A stretch of 64,000 nucleotides of DNA from Monomorium pharaonis (lineage: Eukaryota > Arthropoda > Insecta > Hymenoptera > Formicidae): the NCBI RefSeq assembly GCF_013373865.1, contig NC_050474.1:15067045-15131044 (forward strand), given 5' to 3'. The translations under genes and the position numbers were made by a program. This document shows positions 23,494-36,735 of the stretch, one piece after another (the stretch's first letter is position 1; each line of letters starts with the position of its first letter). The notes under the pieces are model-generated. The model searched no databases, had not been told where the DNA came from, and saw only the letters and a program-made list of their open reading frames with translations.

Positions 23494-23823
23494 CTTCTTC
23501 CCCCCATCCACCGTTATTCTAGAAAAGCTTACATAATAAAAAGTAATAAATGAGAAATAAAATATTTTAAAATGACGAAAATCATCTTTCTTATCTCACT
23601 CCGAATCACATTTAGGAATTTTGTTCATAATCAAATTTTAACTTAAAAATAAAACCAACACATGTATATATTTATATTTATCCAGTATTAATCGAACCGA
23701 CCACATGTCAAGGATATATAAATTGTTAAAATTATAATGATTTCGACTTCAGCTCTATTTGTAATTTTAATACTAGAATAAATATTGTTAATTTTTAAGT
23801 AATTCATTTGTGCATTTAATTTC

Positions 23824-24383
23824 AACGACCTCTTCTCATTCCGAACAAGGATAGCATCAGGTCCGATCCCGAGTTAAAGCGATTCAATTCGTTGATTTAA
23901 AACTTGGACCGACGGACGACTTGAAACGGGTTATAGCGGGCCCTATCGGCACGTTGACCTACATTTTCGAGTTACAAACAGTGCGTTCGACCCGAGGCAC
24001 CTACCCGCTCTCTCTTGCGTGTCTTCGGGAATGGTAAGTCTCGTTACGTCCTTCCCTGCCTTACCCATTCTTCCTGAAATATCCTTCCCTCTGAATAAAA
24101 AAGTTAAATCCCACAAGGCTGGATGTAACAACGATTTAACTCAATTTATTTGGTCGGAAGGATATTTCAGGGAGAACAAGGCACACAAATTAAGAGAGGG
24201 TAAGTGTCTCGGGTCGAACGCACTTTTTGTGATTTAAAAATATAGATCAACGTGCCGATAGGTCCGCTATAACCCGTTTCAAGTCGTGCGTCCGTCGGTC
24301 CAAGTTTCGAGTCAACGAATTGAATCGCTTTAACTCGGGATCGGACCAGGTGCAATCTTTGTTTAGGATAAGGGGAGGTCGTT
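23824..24383. mobile_element. 560-bp element with about 190-bp inverted repeats
   Basis: The left arm (23824-24005: aacgacctc, gatcccgagttaaagcgatt, cgggttatagcggg) returns inverted at 24193-24383. Ends AACGACCTC and GAGGTCGTT are exact complements. Flanks are AT-rich, so the target duplication is uncertain. There is no coding capacity. Confidence 0.75.
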
Positions 24384-24844
24384 ATTAATTAAAATAAATG
24401 ATGAAATTCATATAATAAATTAAAAGAAATAACGAACTATTCATTCTAAATCTTCCAAGTGTTATAAGAATATAAATAGGTGCTGAAGTCGATGTTTAAC
24501 ATAATTTGTTAGCTATGAGTTTACTAAGATTAAGCTACAAGAATGGTTTTAAATAAATTTTACAAGAATTTACAAAGTTTTAAAAATACGCAAGGGATTT
24601 TTATTAGAGTTTTCAAATACGCAAAGGATTATAAATATGGATTTCGATTGAGTTTACAAAGGTTTTAAAGTTTAACAAAGGGTTATTAATAAGGTTTAAA
24701 AATATACAAGGGTTATTAATATAAATTTCGAAAATGTAAAACTACTAGGCAACTTTTTGCTTGTAAGTGACATTATATCTTAAGTAATTCGGGGAACTGA
24801 TCGGGGAGTACGATGGAGAAAAGAAAAGAAAGAAAAAATGAAGC

Positions 24845-25005
24845 GGCGAATGGGGAACTCGAGAATCGCACGCGGGATTCTCAAGTTCACACGGGTGTGA
24901 GGGAACTCGAGAATTGCACGCGGAATCCTTAAGTTTGTGTGAGTGTGATGGAACTCAAGAATTGCACGCGGGATCTTCAAGTTCGTGTGAGCGTGAGGGA
25001 ATTAT
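24845..25005. repeat. Three tandem units of about 60 bp
   Basis: gggaactcgagaatcgcacg, followed by cgggattctcaagttc and gtgtga, recurs three times with minor changes. The repetitive minus-strand peptide is only a consequence of the array. Confidence 0.8.
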
Positions 25006-25012
25006 TTATAAA

Positions 25013-26864
25013 TAATAGGAGCGTGTCTTAAAAATTAAAACGGAAGAAAGTAGATGAGTAAACAAAAGAAAAAAATTGTGATTATGGGACTTACTCATTA
25101 CTCGAATAAATCTGTCGGAATCGAAGAAATTTCTTGACCGGAACGGCACTAAAGTTTATTCGCGCACTGATTTTACATGATTATATTCTTTAACTAACTG
25201 ACTCACTAACTGAGTAACTGTTTGATAACTAACTACTATTTTTTTTCGTTACCGATTACTAACCAACTCTCTTCAAGATTTGGTATTATATATACAGAGT
25301 CTTACAGAGGGAGGATCCATATGTACGAGGTTCAAATATTCTAACTGGTAGAACTCTTTTTCAGGATTGTGTAGTGGGTGAATTCTAAGGTTTCTTATTG
25401 GAGAAAGTTTTTCCTTTTTGACCAATTATACGTTGAGTCGAAAGCTTCTCTGTTTCCTTCCACCTTTAATTTTATCGAAGGGATCCGACCTATCACGTAG
25501 GTTATCTTCCCTTTGGGTTTAAAAGATAAATAATTCTTTATCGTGCTAGACGTGTTACGGTATGGTTTGCAGATGGAAGAAACGATTATTTATTTTTGCT
25601 AATGTTAAGATTCTTCATTGCTCATTTTTGTATTTTGATCCGTTGAATCCAAATTCAAGGTTAGAATTGCTGAATTAGCTCATTTTTTCCTAACTTAAAA
25701 AAACACCTTATAAAAGCATTTTGGGTCACAAATGTATAATCCAGAGCGTGCGGGGTTGCATAACCACATTACCTGGGGAAAATTCAATACGTATGACAAG
25801 TCTGAGCTTCTGTGAATGAATAACGTAGAAAATTCACTCTCTTTTTCTATTATATCTAACTCTTTTATTCTCGGAGGTTCAGATTAATGAACAATTGAAC
25901 CGGGATGTTACAAGTCTGATGAGTGGAGACTATACATCGATTCTTCTAAGAGAAGCTTGAAAGCAGTGTTGCTGCACAATACTAATGCCTCCTGTAGCGC
26001 ACTCGGTAGTGATAAAAGAAAAGTACACAAACCTGAAAATAGTTCTTGAAAAAATTTAATACACAGAACAAATGACGAATTTGTGGGAATCTCGGTATGG
26101 GTGAACCTCGCAACGCGTGGAAAATCGCAAACTCATGTAATACAGAAAACACGTAGGCGAAAAACAGGCTTTGCCGTACCCCCTTCCATTATTAACTAAC
26201 AAAACCATTATTAAGTAACTAATAAAATTTGAATTGTGTTAAATAAATTTTATAAAGTTTTGAACATTTAACACCATTTTTCTCAAAAACTATTGTCTTT
26301 ATGGCAAAAATTAATAGAACATAAAATGTGTATTTTAATGAGAATCTACAACTTTTATCTAAAATATTTTTTGATATTTCCATTATTTACAAAAATAAAT
26401 AGAAAAATCGTGATTTTTATGGTTTTCGCCATAAAAATTAAATTTGCGCCAATTTTCACTCATCATATTCGTAATCAGCGTGCCAAAATATGTAAGAATA
26501 AGTAATTTGAAAAAAATTAAGGGTTCGACCTATATGGAAGTTCACCCTTTTATACTTTTAAAATAAATTAGAAAATGCAATTTATCCTGAATTAAATAAA
26601 ATATCCTAAATGAAAATTGTGTAACTAATTATACTATATATAATTATAATAGACACCTATTATTTGATATTATTTTTGAAGCAAAAACTCCAATTAGCTT
26701 CTATAGAAACCCAAATAGTTATGTAAATTACATTACGCATAGCGCCCTTTAAAGGCGCCATTCAAGCGAAATATTTCACACATAAATTCTACTTGACAAG
26801 ACTTTTCGAACGATGTATGACACATATCTATTCACGATTATCACTTGGTGCACTTCCCTTGTCA
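25013..26864. other. No gene seen; relic of array-element core at about 26110-26190
   Basis: At 26112-26180 tcgcaaactcatgtaataca, then a degraded GC segment, resembles the conserved core of the array elements. The rest is AT-rich. The ORF at 26293-26505 has low-complexity hydrophobic composition and is not supported. Confidence 0.3.
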
Positions 26865-27150
26865 GTCTGCTGTGTCCGTTTATTTCTGTGCGCATTTGGG
26901 ACGCTCCCATTATTCCAATAGCGCACAAAGTAAAAACCGAATTATCCCGATAGCGCACATCACGACAATACGTATCCCGATAGCGCACAGCTCAGTAGCG
27001 TTCATCCCGATACCGCAAATCCTGATGGCGCGAGTAAGTCCCAGATGCGCACAGATCAAAATGGACGCAGCAGGCTGAATGAAATGGGCACAGACTGAAA
27101 CGGACCCACTATGGTTGCAATCAGACACAGATCGAAACAGTGCGAAACGG
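26865..27150. mobile_element. Fragments of array elements around a tcccgatagcgcaca array
   Basis: A right terminus (cgcatttgggacgctccc, ending 26908) is followed by several tcccgatagcgcaca units. A left terminus GAGTAAGTCCCAGATGCGC then starts at 27032, with units cacagatcaaaatgg. The far ends are missing. Probably two partial copies back to back. Confidence 0.5.
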
Positions 27151-27619
27151 ACACAGTTAGTCTGTTCTTTTTCGCTGCACTGCTGCACTGGTGCAGTAAG
27201 TTAGATTAAGAAAAAATATATTTATCTTTAACTTGTTGCACTAGTGCAACAATGCAACTAAAAAAACAGGCCAAATATTAATTAGATAGAAATGAATTCG
27301 TGTAAAATTCTTCAGAGATTAAAGAAAAGAGAATTGAGGTGATTAACAAATAAGTGCAGTGAAGTAATCCACATAACTATCTACTTAATTAATCAGATAA
27401 ATGCATGTGAATAAATTTTAAATAAACATTTATTTCACGCATTAGTCATATAAGCATATGGTAATTATTCAGTTTAGCTACGCCAGTGCAAATATCGATG
27501 AAACTATGCTCATTCGACACGTTTTTTCACGAAACAAAAGAATCTGGCCGAAAAAGCGTCGCTGTGTCTCACAAAGTGAGATAATAATTGTTAAAGTTGA
27601 CTCGTCAGGTCATGATATT

Positions 27620-27748
27620 GAGAGAGTCACAGATGCGCACAGATCGAAATGGACACCACCAATCAGATTGCTGAGTTAATTAGAGTTAAAATAAATTTAT
27701 AGAATTTGATTGGTGGTATTTTGATCAGTGCGCATCTGGAATTCACTT
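27620..27748. mobile_element. 129-bp minimal array-family element
   Basis: GAGAGAGTCACAGATGCGCA on the left pairs with tgcgcatctggaattcactt on the right. The inner arms continue as accaccaatcagatt / aatttgattggtggt. The flanks atgatatt (27612-27619) and atgatatc (27749-27756) form an 8-bp duplication with one mismatch. It keeps the termini but has essentially no arrays or core. Confidence 0.65.
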
Positions 27749-27964
27749 ATGATATCTGTCATGTTTTTATTTTTGATTGAGAATATATTCTCTTAAACAA
27801 AAGCACAAATAATTCAATACAAAGTATCATCTCGGAACTATTACCTTGTTGATGTCATAAAATACGCACACATTATATATGTTGCTACATTTCGTCGGTA
27901 TGGCAGGTTTTATAACTTGTCAACTTGCTTTTGGGATGTGTATTGTCGCGATATGCGCTATCAG

Positions 27965-28345
27965 GATAGTGTGACTTTCACTTGGACACAGTGCAAATAG
28001 ACACGTTGCAAATGCACATAAAATAATGTACACGGTTCATTTGGACAAAGTAACTTTTCGACACACAGGACATGAATTTTGAGCACGTTACAAATGTACA
28101 CCGTGCATTTTTACACTGTGCATCTCTACACCGTGCAGTTGTATACCGTGCTTTTCTACATCGCACATTTCTATACCGAGCATCTCTACACCGTTCAGTT
28201 ATACACTGTGCATATCTACACCGCGCATTTCTACACCGAGCATCTCTACATCGTTCAGTTGTATACCGTACATCTCTACACCGTTCAGTTCGACACCGTT
28301 CATTTCTACACAGGACACGTTTATTTGGACACGTAAAACGTCGTA
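27965..28345. mobile_element. Array element relic, gtgcatctctacacc units
   Basis: A short left array (27975-28050, cacttggacacagtgcaaat) is followed by 28080-28330 with about sixteen 15-bp units of the type gtgcatctctacacc and gtgcagttgtatacc. No core or clear termini are present. Tyr/His-rich frames here are artefacts of the array. Confidence 0.55.
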
Positions 28346-28766
28346 CACAGCGAAGTTGTTTATTTCAATACGTACAAGATTTAGCCTGTTCGTTTGATTG
28401 TACCAAAGATATGCGCTTTATTTGAAAAAAAATCAGCTTTGCTATCCCATAATTGCAAATGTTACATGGTTCTTTGCAGCATCAAAATAAAAACTTTTTA
28501 TTTTTTATGAATCCTTTTTATATGTTTAGAAAACCAGAATGTTGGAACTTTACGCACAAAAACTGTTGACAACATCGCATAAGGATTAATGTTTAATTGG
28601 TAGCTGTCAAGATGAGGAATACACACATGTACATAAGACTCACACATTATGAATTATGACATTAAATACAAAAGTAGTTTCAATTATACCAATGTTATGA
28701 ATCTTACGTTGCAATTATTATTTTACGTATCTTGTTGGAACAAACATTGAGGTAGTGTAATTTGAG
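28346..28766. other. AT-rich spacer, no feature seen
   Basis: No coding frame or repeat could be supported in this stretch. Confidence 0.4.
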
Positions 28767-29672
28767 GTTAAAAGAGAGTGGATATAATTTGCCCACGTTC
28801 GAAATGGCCACGCGTAAATTTGACCACGTTCAAAATGGCCACGTTCGGAATGGCCACGTGAAATATTGCACGGAGTTCAATTTGCTCACGTTCGAAACGG
28901 CCACGTTCGAAACGGCCACGTCCGAAACGACCATGACCGAAATGGCCACGTTCAGAATGATTACGTTCGGAACGGCCACGTTCGAAATGGTCACGTTCGG
29001 AATGGCTACATTCGGAATGGCCACGTGAAATATTGCACGGAGTTCAATTTGCCCACGTTTGAAACGGCCACGTTCGAAATGACCACGTTCGGAATGGCCA
29101 CGTTCGGAATGGCCACGTTCAAATTGACTACGTTCGAAACGGCCATGTTTGGAATGATTTTTTTCTTGTTTGCGTGAAAAGTTGCAAACCCATGTGGTGC
29201 AGAGAATACTTTGCGCGCGCACAGACACACACACACACACACACGGGAGGTGCAGGGGGGCCTTTGGCTCCCCTCTCGCATCCACCCCGTCTAAATCGCT
29301 AACCCATGTGCATTGTACTGGAAATTTTGTAAAACATACGTGGCCATTTTGAAAGTGGCCATTTCGAACATGGCCGTTTCGAACGTGGCCGTTTCGAACG
29401 TGGCCGTTTCGAACGTGGCCATTCCGACCGTGCCCCTAAGAGCACAGTTGACAGAAAGTCGACTAAATATCGACTTCTAAACAGTCTTCTAAAGACTGTT
29501 CAATTCACTTCTAGAAGTTGACGGAAAATCAGTCGACTAGGGCTGCGTTCGGGAAGCGCATATATCCTATATGCTATCAGTGCTCTATCTGTGTCATTCA
29601 TTAAACGTAAAAGACTTCGTGCTTGGGCCGACAGGAAAGGATCTCGAGCCGACAAGAAAAAGAGGATCGATG

Positions 29673-31220
<1,548 letters not shown>

Positions 31221-31501
31221 GATCAACGTAGTTACTAATGCATCAGAAAACGAAACGTCTGCCAAAATATTTTTGAGTTATCGTAAATCGCAGATGACTT
31301 AGGAATAAGAATATCACCACCATAATGATTTGTTTGAAACAGGAGGTTCAGAATCACGATGATAAAGCAGCAAAGTACGTCTATTTCTCTGACGTTTCGA
31401 TAATTCCCGAAAACTTTTCCTCATAGTTGACAGGACGAATTAAACATCTACTCATAACCTTAAAAATATACTTCCATCCAAAATTTTCTCGTTTTCGACG
31501 T

Positions 31502-31617
31502 GGGGCTCTATTCTGTACCGGCTGCTGCTGACAACTATCGGTGCAAGCTTTTTGCCATACAAAATATCTGCGCAATGATATCGATAGTTGTCAGTAGGCA
31601 GTACAGAATAAATCCCC
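31502..31617. mobile_element. 116-bp MITE, GGGGCTCTATTCTGTAC termini
   Basis: GGGGCTCTATTCTGTACCG at the left pairs with CAGTACAGAATAAATCCCC at the right. The inner arms also pair (ctgacaactatcg / cgatagttgtcag). No clear target duplication. Confidence 0.65.
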
Positions 31618-31940
31618 TGCATAGAAAGTTGACTGAAATCTGATGTTTAAAGTTGACGGAAAGTTGACTTTTTGTCAAGTCACAGTTACGGTGTAGTCGA
31701 CTACAAGTCGACATAAAGTCGACTTTTTGCTCTTAAGGGTGGCCATTTCGGACGGGGCCGTTTCAAACATGGGCAAATTGAAACACGTGCAATATTTCCC
31801 GTGGCCATTCCGAACGTGGCTATTCCAAACGTGGCCGTTTCGAACGTGGCCATTTCGAACGTGGTCAAATTTACGCGTGGCCATTTCGAACATAGCCATT
31901 TCGGACGCTCCCGTTAAAAGATTCGAGTTTAATTTAATTT

Positions 31941-32672
31941 TCATAGATCCACGTAAACAAAAATGTTAATCACGTTGCGGCTCAGGGCATCGGCGTTTGC
32001 GTTCGCTCGCTTGGCCTTATGTATGATCTCGTAGTCATACTCTTCTAATTTTAATCTCCACCGAATCAATCGTGATCCGGGGTCATTGACACTGAATAGC
32101 CATATGAGAGACTTATGATCAGTAACGATTTTAAATTTGGTTCCGTATACATACGGTCGGAAGTGCTTCACAGCCCACACGATGGCTAATAGCTCCTTCT
32201 CGGTGGTGCTGTAATTTTCCTCCGCGCGGTTTAATACTCTGCTTGCGTAAGCAATGGGACGATCATTTCCTATCGGTCCCTGTGATAGTACCGCTCCCAT
32301 GGCAAAGTCAGAGGCGTCCATGGTTACGTTAAATTCCTTCGTGAAATCCGGATACTGGAGCACTGGTGCTGTCGTCAGTTTTTCTTTTAACGTTTCGAAC
32401 GAAATCTGTTGTTCGGCGGCCCAGAAAAATTTTTCTGCTTTCTTGGTCAGTTTAGTCATGGGTTTAGCGATCTTTGAAAAGTCGCTAATAAAGTTCCTAT
32501 AATATCTTGCGAGTTCAATAAAGGATTGAACATCCTTGACCTTACGTGGTTTCGGAAATTCTTTTATCGCCTTTAATTTTTCGGGGTCGGGTGTTATCCC
32601 GTCTTTCGAAATTATGTGGCCTAGGTAATTTATCTCTTTGCGTAGGAACTCACATTTGTAATTTTTCTCCCT
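31941..32672 (-). pseudogene. Gypsy pol, 3' part (RT thumb and RNase H)
   Basis: The minus strand reads FLRKEINYLGHIISKDG, a broken linker, then a clean 172-codon frame (31941-32459) from MTKLTKKAEKFFWAAEQQ through TMDASDFAMGAVLSQ (RNase H start), YSTTEKELLAIVWAVKHFRP, DHKSLIWLF and NANADALSRNV. This is the usual Gypsy RNase H order. It is separated from the RT body by an inserted DNA transposon (32679-33913). Integrase is missing because the copy is cut near 31921 by the array element's target site. Confidence 0.9.
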
Positions 32673-32678
32673 TATTAA

Positions 32679-33913
32679 GGGGTTATACTACCCAGGCGTG
32701 CTGAAAAATGAAATTTTTTTTATGAATTTTTTTCTCCACTACTAATAAAGCAATCAAACTAAAGTTTACAGGGTTTATTATATAAGTTTTATGATATATA
32801 AAAAAAATTTTTTTTTAATTTAAAGTACAAAATGGCGTCGTGGCAATAAGTTACTTAGGAACGCTTTTTTTTCGAAGAGATAAACGGCATGCAGGGTAGC
32901 AATGTTCATACAGCATCTACAGGGATAAAAAATTTTTTTTTATATTCTATATTAGTGTTTCTTTGGAAGTACCAACGATTATTTAAAAATATTGATTTTT
33001 ACAAATTTGGCATGCATTTAAAAACAAAAATTACTTTTTTCGATGAAAAATTTATTTTAAATCGTTTATAAAAAATGTAATTATTTATTAATCGTAAAAA
33101 TCATTGGTACTTCGATAGATAATCTATCTAAGAAGCTACAGTTCAAATTTCAAGTCAATTGAATATAAATTGCCCGAGTTATGCTGCACGCCAATTTGAA
33201 AAACATGGTTCTGAAATAATCGCGTTTAAAGTTTCAAAACATGTTTACTATATGAAAAATTGAAAATATCGGCTTGCTGATTTTTTTACCTTTACTCTGC
33301 TATCCCAGGACCGTAAAACATTTCTTCCAAGTCGAAATATTGTTCTTCAGCCTCCTTTCTAAGCGATGTAAGGTCCTTCCGCGCGTTTTTCTGTTTATTA
33401 ATGCTGAGCAGTTTGCAGCTTGAACCGATTGCAGCGCCGTTCATCGATTTCTATACAATAATTATAAAATTCGTGGCAAATCTTCAGTTCAAGTGTACTC
33501 ATTATAGCAAGTAATTCTTGAAAACTATCATTATAAGTGATTGCAGCAACGTTAGTCGCTATATCAATAACAGTTTTGCCGCTTGATACCGATTTCGGCG
33601 CTACTATCCAAACGACGGCGTTCAAACTTTTGTTCGCATTTAATTAACACTTAATTTGAGAAAGTATAATTACTTCTACCTATATAAAAATACCGAATTG
33701 ACTACAACGCTTCAAAATGCTGCGCGTAACGGAGTGACATTTTTAAACATTTCAAAGCGCTCGGCGGCGCTTCGGAAAATAAGTTGTAAAAATTTTTTTT
33801 AATGTTTCCCACTTATAATTATGCTAGAATATCATTTTTAGATAGTTTATGCATCATTTAAGCCAATAAAAAAAAAAACGGAAAAAAAATTTTTTGCTGA
33901 GTAGTATAACCCC
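32679..33913. mobile_element. 1.2-kb DNA transposon with TTAA duplication (Kolobok-like)
   Basis: GGGGTTATACTAC at the left pairs exactly with GTAGTATAACCCC at the right. TTAA flanks both sides (32675-32678, 33914-33917). The insertion splits Gypsy pol, and removing it rejoins the RT. The transposase fragment inside (33398-33625, minus) belongs to the same family as 4299-4649. TTAA with this type of transposase fits Kolobok better than Mutator; piggyBac also uses TTAA but its termini differ. Confidence 0.8.
33398..33625 (-). pseudogene. Kolobok/Mutator-like transposase C-terminal fragment
   Basis: This 75-codon frame begins MNAVVWIVAPKSVSSGKTVI and ends RRCNRFKLQTAQH, aligning with NAMIWRLAPKHLHYGKIIE of the 4299-4649 fragment. 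Only the end of the protein survives; the upstream catalytic part is absent, so the element is non-autonomous. Confidence 0.65.
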
Positions 33914-33917
33914 TTAA

Positions 33918-34850
33918 AGGGGTTGTAATTTTAAGTTGGCGTCCCGTAAACGTTGTAATACTTCTTCTAAACGCTTGTTGTGGTCCCTTAGACTTGAGCC
34001 ATATATTACGATATCATCTAGATATACGAGACATCGAAGTTCTTGTATTCCAGTAAGCACTGAATTTATCAGTTTTTGGAATGTGACTGGCACATTTTTA
34101 AGCCCGAATGACATCCGATTATACTTGTAATGTTCATATGGCGTTGAGAACGCTGTCTTCGGCTTATCTTTTTCGGCCATTGGTATCTGGTGATACCCCG
34201 ACGTTAAGTTGAGCGTCGTAAAATATTTGGCGTTTCCTAGCTGGTCCAAAATTTCGTCAATATTTGACAGTGGAAAAGAGTCGCCTATTGTTAAATCATT
34301 TAACTTCCAAAAATCAATAACTATTTGGAGTCTCGATTGTCCAGTCGAGTCAGCTTTTTTCGGCACAACTAACAATGGTGCGTTCCACTGACTTACGCTG
34401 GTTTTGATAATGCCATTCTTTAGCATTTCGTTTATTTGTTTGTTTACTTCCTCCTTATGCTTAGTGGAGAGGCGATACGGCCGTACATTGACCGGTGCGG
34501 TGTCGGCCCGCGTGCTGATCTCGTGTTTCACAATCGAGGTGCACGTCAGAGGTTCTCCGCTTAGATGAAATATATCTTGGTAATCGTTGCATAACCTATT
34601 GAGTGCCTGTCGTTCTTCCGGGTTGAGATGTTGTGTGCGTAATAGTTGTCAGATTTGCTCACCCCCGTGGAAGTTTTTTCTTGCCGTCCCTCTCGGGGGT
34701 AACCACATAGACTTGATGTATGTTATTTTCTTCTATATCTTCCACGGTAACGAGTGGCGTATTTATTTCCACTGATTTATCCGTGGTGTTGACAATGGTG
34801 AGGGGGCACATAAATTTTTTTGGCTCCACCATGCATCTTTCTATATACAG
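33918..34850 (-). pseudogene. Gypsy pol, 5' part (pre-RT linker and RT)
   Basis: The 205-codon frame at 33914-34531 carries the RT: VRPYRLSTKHKEEVNKQI, SQWNAPLLVVPKK, then FTTLNLTSGYHQIPM, YNRMSFGLKNVPVTFQ and the catalytic YLDD box (LVYLDDIVIYGSS). One conserved position is altered (VIDFWKLND where D-[FY]-R-x-L-N is usual). Upstream, 34659-34856 reads FMCPLTIVNTTDKSVEINTP, a linker between protease and RT, after a stop near 34650. Protease and gag are not present. An element ending at 34851 cuts the 5' side. Confidence 0.9.
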
Positions 34851-35176
34851 GGTCATTCAGAATAACATTAGGTCCGTAAAATGACGTATTCCTGACGCAA
34901 TTCTAAAACGATTTTTCCTTTACCAAAATTTTATTTGAAGTGTAGTTTTTGAGTTATAAGCCAAAATAGTTAACGAATTACGCGTCCAGTACAGAAGGCA
35001 GGCAGGGGCGGCGCGTCACGAGCGTAACGCGGGCGCGGCTGATTATCCGCGTCAGCTGATGGGTGATTACCACCGCGTAAGTCGCTAACTATTTTATCTT
35101 ATAACATAAAATTATGCTTTAAATAAAATTTTGGTAAGGAAAAGATTGTCTTGGAATTATGTTAGAAATACGTGTT
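34847..35176. mobile_element. MITE-like element with inverted arms
   Basis: The block at 34908-34942 (cgatttttcctttaccaaaa then ttttatttgaag) returns inverted at 35112-35148. The left margin reads acagggtcattcagaataac, a common style of transposon end. Ends are approximate. It interrupts the 5' side of the Gypsy pol fragment. Confidence 0.55.
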
Positions 35177-35286
35177 TTTTAAAATCATTGTAATCATTCT
35201 AAGTTGTTCCGGATCGTTGGCCGTCGGACGATGCAACCAGCTAATTGCTACACGCGATGTGTGTATATGCCGTGTTTCTGTAAGAG

Positions 35287-35292
35287 CTCTCT

Positions 35293-35348
<56 letters not shown>
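35287..35348. repeat. (TC)n microsatellite
   Basis: About 30 TC repeats with one slip. The same TC run followed by the same sequence occurs at 62622-62770, where it forms the tail of a LINE. Confidence 0.9.
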
Positions 35349-35349
<1 letters not shown>

Positions 35350-35353
<4 letters not shown>

Positions 35354-35972
35354 TTCCCTCTCAAGTACTCATAAATACAATAAATATTATCACTTTTAAC
35401 AACATCTTCACATTGTACTATCTACTTATATTTTGTGTAATTTAAATAAAAATTTTTATTAAACACGCTCGAAGAAAAAAATTAGCGAAAATTATCACTA
35501 GAACTGCGATAAATAATCAGCGCGATATTTTCTCTCTGAATGTTGATTGGAACTGTTGTTAGAAATGCTGTTTATTGTGTTTCTGTAAATACTTTAGAGT
35601 TAGAGGGAAAGATATTCTGCTAAATTCGCGACATACATCTTTTTATCTTTGTTTATTTTTTACAATAAACAGCATTTCTAACAACAGTTCCAATCAATAC
35701 TATTCGAGTTTCATTATGTGTCATAAAAATTTTTTTTAACGAGATTACTTTTTCTTTAACACTTTTAATATTAAACGCGATACAACACTCAGAGAGAAAA
35801 TATCGCGCTGATTATTTATCACAGTTCTAGTGATAATTTTCGCTAATTTTTTTCTTCGAGCGTGTTTAATAAAAATTTTTATTTAAATTACACAAAATAT
35901 AAGTAGATAGTACAATGTGAAGATGTTGTTAAAAGTGATAATATTTATTGTATTTATGAGTACTTGAGAGGA
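35350..35972. repeat. Fold-back repeat, related to 62695-63150
   Basis: 35357-35545 (aatattatcacttttaacaa, then tagcgaaaattatcactaga, then aataatcagcgcgatatttt) returns inverted at 35785-35972. Both halves match 62695-63150, in opposite orientations. The right half is therefore part of the giant palindrome and abuts the N gap. Confidence 0.75.
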
Positions 35973-35997
35973 NNNNNNNNNNNNNNNNNNNNNNNNN
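35973..35997. other. Assembly gap of 25 N
   Basis: A fixed-length run of N. By comparison with the other palindrome arm it should hide about 1.3 kb: the GA/TC run and 3' part of the LINE found at 61379-62694. Confidence 0.95.
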
Positions 35998-36735
35998 GTG
36001 AACTGAAGAAAGAGTAGATGTGAACGCAACACCCAAGTTCCTAATCTCACTCACAAAAGAAAGAGGCACATGATTTACCATCATAGGCGGAAGAGCCGTT
36101 AAGATTAATGTTTCTCACATAAGCTTGACTGCCCAAATAAACACACTTGATTTTAGCAGGATTCAATTTAAGACCGTTTGACTCGGCATAGTTGAATACA
36201 GCATTGCATCTGCGGACACCATTCGAGACTTTGATGTATATCTGTCAAGGCAGGAAAGATAGATTTGAATATCATCCGCCAACATCATGTGAGACGAATA
36301 TTTCAAACACATTACCAATACTTAACAAAGAGTGAGAATAAGAGTGACCAAGTACTGAGCCCTGCGGGACACCAGTGACGTAGACAGAGCCAATTTGAGA
36401 AATCACCAGTATCACTCATCACCGCTTGAGAACGTCCAGTCAGATACGAAAAAATCCATTTGAGGACAGCATAGAGAATCCAATCCTCTTGAGTTTTAAC
36501 AAGCAAGCTAAATGTGGAACCGTATCAAACGCTTTACTAATGATCAAAAAGGACTAAGATTGTGATGAGTCCACTATCAATACCCTTCCTTAATATCATC
36601 ACATACTCGTAAAGTGCTGACTGAGTAATATGACCTAGTCAATATACTGACTGTCTTGGATTAGGAGATTTGTATTCAGTTAAATAGTCAGTGATTGTGC
36701 GCAGCGACAATCCTTTCAAGTATTTAGAGAGAGAG
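35998..36735 (-). pseudogene. LINE reverse transcriptase fragment (left-arm copy)
   Basis: Reverse complement of 60660-61378. Minus-strand pieces read WIFSYLTGRSQAVMSDTGDF then frameshifted, where the right arm is open. The N gap truncates its 3' side. Confidence 0.8.
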
